From Acidilobaceae archaeon UBA162 (GTDB lineage: Archaea > Thermoproteota > Thermoprotei_A > Sulfolobales > Acidilobaceae): DNA of 7,005 nt. Each line of letters starts with the position of its first letter. Within the stretch, counting starts at the first letter, position 1. Positions 1 through 4,143 of this stretch are shown piece after piece. Position numbers and translations under genes: made by a program. The stretch lies in contig DAJS01000027.1 in assembly GCA_002496425.1 (NCBI GenBank), positions 14,294 through 21,298 of the forward strand. The letters are read 5' to 3'. A model generated the notes under the pieces. The model was not told the origin of the DNA. It worked only from the letters and a program-made list of their open reading frames with translations, and did no database searches.

Positions 1-486
1 CCACCGCCGCCCGAACCCGCGTGGGTCAACAAGGAGGAGGACTTCGTGTGGGGCCTGCTGAAGAGGGAGAGCGGGACGCCCTCGTATCAGATAAAGAAAC
101 AGATGCATGACATAATGATGAAGGACTTCTATGTCTTCAGGGATGGGACCAACATGAGCGAGGGCCTGTCGCAACTGCTCAAGCTAAGGGATGCGTTCCT
201 GAACGAGGTCTATATAGAGGACAAGGGCAGGGTGTACAACACTGACCTGACGGCAGCCCTTGAGACCTACAACTTGCTACAGGACGCGGTGATAGTGGCT
301 GCAGCGGCCCTGAACAGGACGGAGAGCAGAGGGGCCCACTATAGGACTGACTACCCGAAGAGGGACGACGCTAACTGGCTCAAGCACACTATAGTAGTCA
401 GGGACGCCAGTACCAGCCTCGGGGTTAGCTTTACATACTGGCCAGTGACAGTCACCACTTGGAAGCCTGTGGAGAGGAAGTACTGA
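1..486 (+). CDS. sdhA: Succinate dehydrogenase/fumarate reductase flavoprotein subunit, C-terminal part (5' end outside window)
   Basis: This is the last 161 residues of the FAD-carrying subunit that oxidises succinate to fumarate (or the reverse) and passes electrons to SdhB. The reading frame is open from base 1 to a TGA at 484-486, so the gene starts upstream; family members are usually near 570 residues. The segment carries the family's C-terminal helical domain and its hallmark stretch at window residues 105-123, including ESRGAHYR and DYPKRDD followed by NWLKHT, much as in bacterial SdhA/FrdA. The FAD-binding Rossmann region and the active-site His/Arg residues lie outside the window and cannot be checked. 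It is the first of four co-directional sdh genes here, and its stop codon is part of the ribosome binding site of sdhC. SdhA versus FrdA cannot be settled from this part; the neighbouring anchor genes favour a membrane-bound quinone-linked enzyme. Confidence 0.95.
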   Translation, partial: PPPPEPAWVNKEEDFVWGLLKRESGTPSYQIKKQMHDIMMKDFYVFRDGTNMSEGLSQLLKLRDAFLNEVYIEDKGRVYNTDLTAALETYNLLQDAVIVAAAALNRTESRGAHYRTDYPKRDDANWLKHTIVVRDASTSLGVSFTYWPVTVTTWKPVERKY

Positions 487-491
487 GGTGA
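485..491 (+). promoter_or_regulatory. Ribosome binding site of sdhC, overlapping the sdhA stop
   Basis: GAGGTGA matches the usual archaeal anti-Shine-Dalgarno complement and lies 5 nt before the ATG at 497. This decides the start: the upstream GTG at 488 lies inside the site itself and is unlikely to be used. Confidence 0.75.
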
Positions 492-496
492 ACCTG

Positions 497-982
497 ATGT
501 CAGAGGGAGAGGTGGCAGAGAAGAAGAACAGCCTTGGCTTCTGGCGCTCGAGCATAAATCCATGGGCCGTGAGAACTAAGGACAATCCAGAGAGGCTGGC
601 CTTTGTGTTCCACAGGATCAGCGGCTTCCTAATAATTGCTTTCCTGCTAGCCCACATACTTGAGACAGACTCACCGGTCTGGTCCCAGCTGATCTATCAT
701 GTTAACGGCTGGACCTTCTGGAACCACCTGATGGCTATTGAGGCTGGTCTAGCCTTCAGAGTTGGCGAGTTCATAATTGCCGGCGCAGTACTCTTCCACG
801 CCCCCAACGGGATAAGGCTGCTGCTCAGCGAGTTCTTTGGCGTCGGCATAGGCAGGCCCGGTGACCCCAAGCCGCCCTACGTGCCTGGAACCTTCACCGC
901 CTCTCAGAGGACCTGGCTCTACGCTGTTTTTGTGGTCTGGATAGCTCTCTGGATCTTTGCTGGTATAATCATATTCACGTGA
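497..982 (+). CDS. sdhC: Succinate dehydrogenase membrane anchor subunit C (cytochrome b-type)
   Basis: A 161-residue membrane protein that should anchor the SdhA/SdhB head to the cytoplasmic membrane and help form the quinone and heme sites. After a soluble N-terminus of about 34 residues it has three predicted helices: about 36-55, 89-110 and 139-160. The SdhC hallmark HRISG is at 39-43 at the entry to helix 1. The HxxNGIR signature, H101 to R107, is in helix 2; the His of this motif is a heme ligand in characterised homologues. H53 near the end of helix 1 is a candidate second ligand. The ATG at 497 is chosen over GTG 488 because the GAGGTGA site lies just before it. The gene sits 10 nt after sdhA and 10 nt before sdhD. 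Heme binding is inferred from family knowledge. The C/D naming is by gene order; the HRISG motif supports C. Confidence 0.88.
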   Translation: MSEGEVAEKKNSLGFWRSSINPWAVRTKDNPERLAFVFHRISGFLIIAFLLAHILETDSPVWSQLIYHVNGWTFWNHLMAIEAGLAFRVGEFIIAGAVLFHAPNGIRLLLSEFFGVGIGRPGDPKPPYVPGTFTASQRTWLYAVFVVWIALWIFAGIIIFT

Positions 983-987
983 GGTGA
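981..987 (+). promoter_or_regulatory. Ribosome binding site of sdhD, overlapping the sdhC stop
   Basis: GAGGTGA lies 5 nt before the ATG at 993, the same spacing as in front of sdhC. It argues against the in-frame GTG at 984 and the ATG at 987, both of which overlap the site. Confidence 0.75.
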
Positions 988-992
988 TGAAG

Positions 993-1346
993 ATGGCAGG
1001 TAGGGCGTCCAATATCCAGCTCTGGCAGTACATAACGGCCATACTCCTTATCGGGCTCCTTGGCTTCCACCTGCTCGAGAGGGTGCCGTGGATATGGGGC
1101 CTCTCAACCATAGACCAGACGCTGACGGCTGCCTTCGTCTACCACGGCTACACCAGCTATGGCTGGGCCCTCCTGCTCCTGGCCTACGTAGCGCTTTTCC
1201 ACGGGCTCAACGGGGTGAGGGGTATGCTGCTTGAGCTCAGGCAGGGAAGGCTCTACACTACCACGATAAACGTGCTGTTCTGGATAGTGTTCATAGTGTT
1301 TGCTGCCATAGCAACGCTGACGGTTGCCAAGCTCCCGCCATACTGA
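993..1346 (+). CDS. sdhD: Succinate dehydrogenase membrane anchor subunit D
   Basis: A 117-residue hydrophobic protein with three predicted membrane helices at about 12-30, 57-80 and 91-112. It is the second anchor of the complex, paired with SdhC. Helix 1 carries H26 and helix 2 carries H70 within HGLNGVR, the same HxxNGxR pattern found in SdhC, so the two anchors look like distant relatives with one possible heme-ligand pair each. The chosen start gives MAGRAS and is fixed by the GAGGTGA site; earlier starts would add at most three residues. It lies between sdhC and sdhB with 10-nt gaps on both sides. By itself the protein is weakly diagnostic; the call rests on topology, the His motif and the operon position. 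Heme binding is inferred. Confidence 0.85.
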   Translation: MAGRASNIQLWQYITAILLIGLLGFHLLERVPWIWGLSTIDQTLTAAFVYHGYTSYGWALLLLAYVALFHGLNGVRGMLLELRQGRLYTTTINVLFWIVFIVFAAIATLTVAKLPPY

Positions 1347-1347
1347 G

Positions 1348-1352
1348 GGTGA
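1348..1352 (+). promoter_or_regulatory. Ribosome binding site of sdhB
   Basis: GGTGA, in the context GGGTGAGAGC, lies 4 nt before the ATG at 1357. The string GGTGAGAGCATG also precedes the permease gene near 5861, which supports this start over the TTG at 1324 (inside sdhD) or the ATG at 1363. Confidence 0.65.
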
Positions 1353-1356
1353 GAGC

Positions 1357-2265
1357 ATGGCAATGGACATAGAGGCAGCAAGGAGGACACCGCCCAAGGA
1401 GGTAGTGGTCAGGGTAAGGAGATATGACCCTGAGACCAAGAAGACATGGTGGCAGGAGTTCAAGGTTGAGGCTCGCAGAGGCATGACTGTCCTAGACGCG
1501 CTGCTGAAGATAAAGGAGGAGCAGGACCACACGCTGGTGCTGAGGTACAGTTGCAGGCAAGGCATATGCGGTAGCTGCGGCATGGTAATCAACGGCACGC
1601 CGAGGCTGGCGTGCCAGACCCAGCTGGCCGAGGTGGCGAGCGAGGCCAGGCCAGTGATCACTGTTGAGCCACTCTACAACTTCCCAGTTATAAGGGATCT
1701 GGTGACCAACTTCACTGAGTTTTTCAACAAGCACAGGAGCGTCAAGCCGTATTTAATAAGGAAGGACAAGGAGGAGCAGGAGAACCCCAAGGGCCAGTAT
1801 GACATGTTTCCAGATGAGTACTACCAGATCTACCAGTACAGCAGCTGCGTCTACTGCGGTCTCTGCTATGCTGCCTGCCCCGTGGTTGCCGCTGACCCAC
1901 AGTTCCTAGGGCCTCAGGCCCTGATGTATGCGCTGAGGTTTGTCAACGACGTCAGGGACGAGGCCTGGGGCGAGAGGCTGATAATGGTCGACACCGAGCA
2001 CGGCTGCCATAGATGCCACTTTGCTGCCTCGTGTAGCGCCGTCTGCCCCAAGGCAGTCGACCCGGCCGGGGCGATACAGGCGTTGAGGAGCAAGGTGTTC
2101 AAGTACAGGCTACACCTGTTCAAGAGGAGGGTCAGCAAGGTCATAGGGCCGCCGCCAGAGAAGGGAGAGAGGGTACCGCTGCCGCCTGAGGCCACTCTGC
2201 TGCCCGGCGTTGACCTCAAGAAGCTGGAGCAGGAGCCCGTAGTTATCCAGTTGCCGCCTGAGTGA
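1357..2265 (+). CDS. sdhB: Succinate dehydrogenase/fumarate reductase iron-sulfur subunit
   Basis: A 302-residue protein that should relay electrons from the FAD of SdhA through three iron-sulfur clusters to quinone. The N-terminal plant-type ferredoxin domain holds the [2Fe-2S] ligands C66, C71, C74 and C86. The C-terminal domain has CxxCxxCxxxCP at C164, C167, C170 and C174, and a second set C220, C226 and C230 before PKAVDP. By alignment with E. coli SdhB/FrdB, the [4Fe-4S] cluster would use C164, C167, C170 and C230. The third cluster would use C174, C220 and C226, with Ala223 where a fourth Cys would be expected, so [3Fe-4S] is likely retained. The SAVCPKAVDP stretch looks more like FrdB than SdhB. 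Two oddities are an extra Cys, C217, and a proline-rich C-terminal tail of about 50 residues beyond the E. coli protein. It is the last gene of the operon, followed by a terminator. Confidence 0.95.
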   Translation: MAMDIEAARRTPPKEVVVRVRRYDPETKKTWWQEFKVEARRGMTVLDALLKIKEEQDHTLVLRYSCRQGICGSCGMVINGTPRLACQTQLAEVASEARPVITVEPLYNFPVIRDLVTNFTEFFNKHRSVKPYLIRKDKEEQENPKGQYDMFPDEYYQIYQYSSCVYCGLCYAACPVVAADPQFLGPQALMYALRFVNDVRDEAWGERLIMVDTEHGCHRCHFAASCSAVCPKAVDPAGAIQALRSKVFKYRLHLFKRRVSKVIGPPPEKGERVPLPPEATLLPGVDLKKLEQEPVVIQLPPE

Positions 2266-2276
2266 GACAGTAGGAA

Positions 2277-2293
2277 AAGACCTTTTTTGTCTT
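2277..2293. terminator. Hairpin plus T-tract, likely two-way terminator between sdhB and the small RHH gene
   Basis: AAGAC (2277-2281) and GTCTT (2289-2293) are complementary and flank a run of six T (2283-2288). The T-run fits archaeal oligo-T termination of the sdh operon 18 nt after its stop. On the other strand, the AAAA at 2275-2278 reads TTTT just after the convergent minus-strand gene that ends at 2299. The stem is short, so the T-tract is probably the working part. Confidence 0.6.
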
Positions 2294-2298
2294 GAAGC

Positions 2299-2469
2299 TT
2301 ATGTGTAAATCCTTATGTATTTACCTATGTAGGGTCTGTCCCTCTCAGTACCTATGTACTGCCTCAGGGCCCGCCTTATGACCTCAGACTTGGGCAGACC
2401 CCTCTTCCTCGAGTACTCCTCAAGCAGCTCGAGGAGATCATCCTCGAGCTTGAACGACAGTACCTTCAC
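2299..2469 (-). CDS. Small ribbon-helix-helix (CopG/Arc-like) DNA-binding protein, 56 aa
   Basis: This minus-strand reading frame runs from GTG (2469-2467) to TAA (2301-2299) and encodes 56 residues. It begins with a short beta-strand, MKVLSFKLEDD. Helix 1 (about 11-22, LLELLEEYSR) follows, then a turn RGLPKS (about 23-28), then helix 2 (about 28-39, SEVIRRALRQYI). This is the standard RHH layout, with alternating residues in the strand (V3, S5, K7) available for DNA contact. The tail, about 40-56, is basic and Tyr-rich. RHH proteins act as dimers that bind operator dyads, as repressors or antitoxins. The GTG is chosen because an in-frame TGA lies two codons upstream and GGTGA precedes it by 3 nt. 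No toxin gene adjoins it, so a regulator is more likely than an antitoxin. It faces away from the coiled-coil RHH gene at 2651. Its target genes are unknown. Confidence 0.82.
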   Translation of the reverse strand: MKVLSFKLEDDLLELLEEYSRKRGLPKSEVIRRALRQYIGTERDRPYIGKYIRIYT

Positions 2470-2484
2470 CTCTCACCACCCCCT

Positions 2485-2522
2485 CCTGTAGGGTCCTATT
2501 ACAGGGACTCCAGGACCTAGGT
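2485..2522. promoter_or_regulatory. Cluster of dyads upstream of the small RHH gene (candidate operator or leader hairpin)
   Basis: Three dyads are visible. CCTGTA (2485-2490) pairs with TACAGG (2500-2505), GGTCCT (2492-2497) pairs with AGGACC (2512-2517), and ACCTAGGT (2515-2522) is a perfect 8-bp palindrome. If the minus-strand TATA-like box at 2538-2545 is real, the transcription start falls near 2515. The dyads would then overlap the start and leader, a normal place for an autoregulatory operator. The first dyad could instead fold in the mRNA next to the Shine-Dalgarno site. Confidence 0.4.
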
Positions 2523-2537
2523 GTTACCTTCTGGAGC

Positions 2538-2545
2538 TTTTATTG
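2538..2545 (-). promoter_or_regulatory. TATA-like box for the small RHH gene
   Basis: Read on the minus strand this is CAATAAAA, the most A/T-rich element upstream of the GTG at 2469. It would place the transcription start near 2515 and give a leader of about 45 nt. No BRE is obvious. Confidence 0.4.
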
Positions 2546-2602
2546 AATTCCTTGCCAGGATATCAAGAGGAATCTTACAATATCACTCCAGGTAGCAGAA
2601 GA

Positions 2603-2610
2603 ATATATAA
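2603..2610 (+). promoter_or_regulatory. TATA box for the RHH/coiled-coil gene
   Basis: ATATATAA preceded by GA is a strong archaeal TATA match in otherwise G+C-rich DNA. Transcription would start about 25 bp downstream, near 2632. This excludes any start codon before that point and supports the GTG at 2651 with a leader of about 18 nt. Confidence 0.7.
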
Positions 2611-2650
2611 GGCCTCTCTCAGTACTCCTCTTGTAACTGGGAGACACGCA

Positions 2651-3022
2651 GTGCCCACGGTACACCTGTCCCTAAGCGACGCCATGTACAGGCAGCTCAA
2701 GGAGAAGTCAGACGAGATAGGCATACAGGTCACTGACCTCATAAAGCTCTACATAAAGACAGGCCTCCAAGGAGGCCTAGCGTCAAGGCAGCCCACTGAC
2801 GAGGCCCTGTTGGCCAACTTCTCTAACAGGCTTGACAGACTTGAGAAGGATTTGAAGCTTAAGGTTACTATGGTTGAGGGCAAGTATAGGCAGCTTGAGG
2901 AGGAGATAGAGTATATCATTGAGAGACTGGAGTCGCTTGAGGAGGGTCTAGAGGATTTGAGGGTCAAGAGAACCCTGGCGGCCGTGGAGCGCGCCGAGGC
3001 CTCTAACGCCACTAGCACCTGA
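2651..3022 (+). CDS. RHH-like protein with a C-terminal coiled coil, 123 aa
   Basis: Starting at GTG 2651, the product is 123 residues. Residues 2-9 (PTVHLSLS) look like an RHH beta-strand. Helix 1 is about 9-23, a short turn EIGIQ follows, then helix 2 about 27-39 (VTDLIKLYIKTGL), giving an RHH-like or CopG-like fold. After a Gly-rich linker, residues 54-108 form a charged heptad-like helix rich in Leu, Glu and Lys, a probable coiled coil that could drive higher-order assembly or partner binding. The tail is Ala/Ser-rich. The frame is open back to 2543, but a TATA box at 2603-2610 and a weak GGGAG site at 2639-2643 favour the GTG. The gene is divergent from the 56-aa RHH gene and convergent with the DUF1152 gene. 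It is probably a transcriptional regulator or chromatin-associated protein; the exact role is unknown. Confidence 0.78.
   Translation: MPTVHLSLSDAMYRQLKEKSDEIGIQVTDLIKLYIKTGLQGGLASRQPTDEALLANFSNRLDRLEKDLKLKVTMVEGKYRQLEEEIEYIIERLESLEEGLEDLRVKRTLAAVERAEASNATST
2761..2778. repeat. 18-bp inverted repeat inside the RHH/coiled-coil gene
   Basis: AGGCCTCC and GGAGGCCT are perfect reverse complements separated by AA. The repeat encodes the Gly-rich linker between the RHH region and the coiled coil. It may be a codon-driven coincidence (AGG and GGC blocks) or an internal binding site. Confidence 0.5.
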
Positions 3023-4067
3023 TCGGCTGACAGCCCTGCCTGACCAGCCTGCCTATCCCCTCCCTCCTGACGTCGGCCAGGCTCATGGGCCTCTCAGACT
3101 GAGTCCCTCTGAGCTCAAAGAGGTCATACTCTAGGTCGAGCTCTGTGTAGACGCAGTGACTGTTGAGGGCCTGCCTAGCCTGCGATATCCCCCTGCTCCC
3201 GTCGACCAGCTGGGCCAGGGGGCTCCTGTCATAAACCACGTCTACGTCCATGAGATAGCTAGTTGCCAGGACAGGGCTCAGGTGCACACTCCTGCTGCCT
3301 CCCCTTATGGTCCTCTGCCCGTACTCTCCCCTGAAGGCCAGGAGGGGCATTAGGGACGCCTCAGTCTCCACCAACTTGACGGCCTTCTCCAGCTCTGAGG
3401 CCTCGTAGGAGTTAACGCCGTAGACCCCTATGAGTCCTCCTCTCCTGGCCACGTCTGCAATGTGCCTTAGCACTCCCTCAGTGCTCAGCTCACCGTCAGC
3501 TCCTGGGCCGTGCACCACCAGCGCCCTCTCGACGCCCTTAGTGGCGTGAAGGCCTGCCAGGGAGACCGAGTCCGCCAGGGGGCTCCAGAGGTCCTCCTCG
3601 CAGCCTAGGGCCAGCACGTCGCCACCAACATCAACCCCTATAACCACCTCCGCACCAAGGGCTGCCAAGGCGTCCTCTATTGCCTGCCTGACGCCCTCGG
3701 CGCCCTTGCTAAGGTCTATGAAGACTGCCCTGCCACCGACGAGCTCAGCTATCCTGGTCACCTGGGGCCTCAGTTGCCTGCCGAACCTCAGCGCGTAGGA
3801 GCTTGGCGTCACTATGGCGGAGGAGGCGCCAAGGGGCTCTACGTCTATCATTGATTCAAGGGGTATGGGGCCTGGGTAAGGGTCTACAGTGAACCTCTCC
3901 CAGACGGCAGCGCCCAGGAGGGGCTCACCTCCGAGCTCCCTCACCTTGAGGTAGATATAGTAGGCCCCAACGGCGTCCCCTCCTCCCCCTATGCCTACCA
4001 CCAGGACCTTCCTGCCTCTAACCAGCTCCTCGAGGCTGCGCGCGCCCAAGTTAACCTCCTGCCGCAC
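3012..4067 (-). CDS. DUF1152 family protein of unknown function
   Basis: A 351-residue soluble protein that I recognise as an archaeal DUF1152 member. It begins with a beta-strand and Gly-rich loop VLVVGIGGGGD (21-31), which resembles a nucleotide-binding turn. It then shows the family's DVGGD at 146-150 followed by SPLADS at 162-167, GPGADGEL at 187-194, and RGGSRSVHLSP at 256-265. No signal peptide or membrane helix is seen. The reaction is not known, so none is assigned. The longest start is GTG 4067. A TTG at 4049-4047 is preceded by GGAGGT and may be the true start, six residues later. The gene lies 76 nt downstream of the SDR gene on the same strand and may be cotranscribed with it. Its 3' end overlaps the convergent RHH/coiled-coil gene by 11 bp. 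The C-terminus ends in a short Cys-containing tail (C346, C351). Confidence 0.8.
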   Translation of the reverse strand: MRQEVNLGARSLEELVRGRKVLVVGIGGGGDAVGAYYIYLKVRELGGEPLLGAAVWERFTVDPYPGPIPLESMIDVEPLGASSAIVTPSSYALRFGRQLRPQVTRIAELVGGRAVFIDLSKGAEGVRQAIEDALAALGAEVVIGVDVGGDVLALGCEEDLWSPLADSVSLAGLHATKGVERALVVHGPGADGELSTEGVLRHIADVARRGGLIGVYGVNSYEASELEKAVKLVETEASLMPLLAFRGEYGQRTIRGGSRSVHLSPVLATSYLMDVDVVYDRSPLAQLVDGSRGISQARQALNSHCVYTELDLEYDLFELRGTQSERPMSLADVRREGIGRLVRQGCQPIRC

Positions 4068-4093
4068 AGGCCTAAGGCCCAGGCCCTATTCAG

Positions 4094-4122
4094 CTCTTGT
4101 CTACAGGAACCAAGAGTCTACA
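4094..4122. repeat. Inverted repeat and direct repeats in the SDR-DUF1152 gap
   Basis: The 76-nt gap (4068-4143) holds CTCTTG (4094-4099) and its complement CAAGAG (4111-4116), which could form a 6-bp stem with an 11-nt loop. TCTACA also occurs twice, at 4100-4105 and 4117-4122. The hairpin could process or end the SDR transcript, or the repeats could bind a regulator. There is no T-tract after it on the minus strand and no clear TATA box for the DUF1152 gene. Confidence 0.35.
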
Positions 4123-4143
4123 TGTCTTTCCTTTCATGCGAAA

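Noticed and set aside
277..657. Minus-strand open frame across sdhA/sdhC
   Set aside because: It lies antisense to two clearly recognised genes and its translation has no coherent protein features.
986..991. TGATGA resembling a C box of a C/D guide RNA
   Set aside because: It is part of the sdhD ribosome binding site, and no paired D box or terminal stem is present.
1104..1661. Long minus-strand open frame across sdhD/sdhB (185 codons)
   Set aside because: It is a shadow of two well-supported genes, and its composition is biased as expected from antisense reading of the real codons.
2299..2650. Toxin-antitoxin module with the small RHH protein as antitoxin
   Set aside because: No toxin-like small gene overlaps or directly follows it; the neighbours are sdhB on one side and a second RHH-like gene facing away on the other.
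3025..3035. GGCTG-A-CAGCC palindrome as a terminator of the convergent genes
   Set aside because: A one-base loop cannot form a normal hairpin, no T-tract follows, and it lies inside the DUF1152 coding end.
4068..4143. tRNA or small RNA gene in the SDR-DUF1152 gap
   Set aside because: No T-loop consensus, acceptor stem or C/D box pair is visible in this 76-nt stretch.
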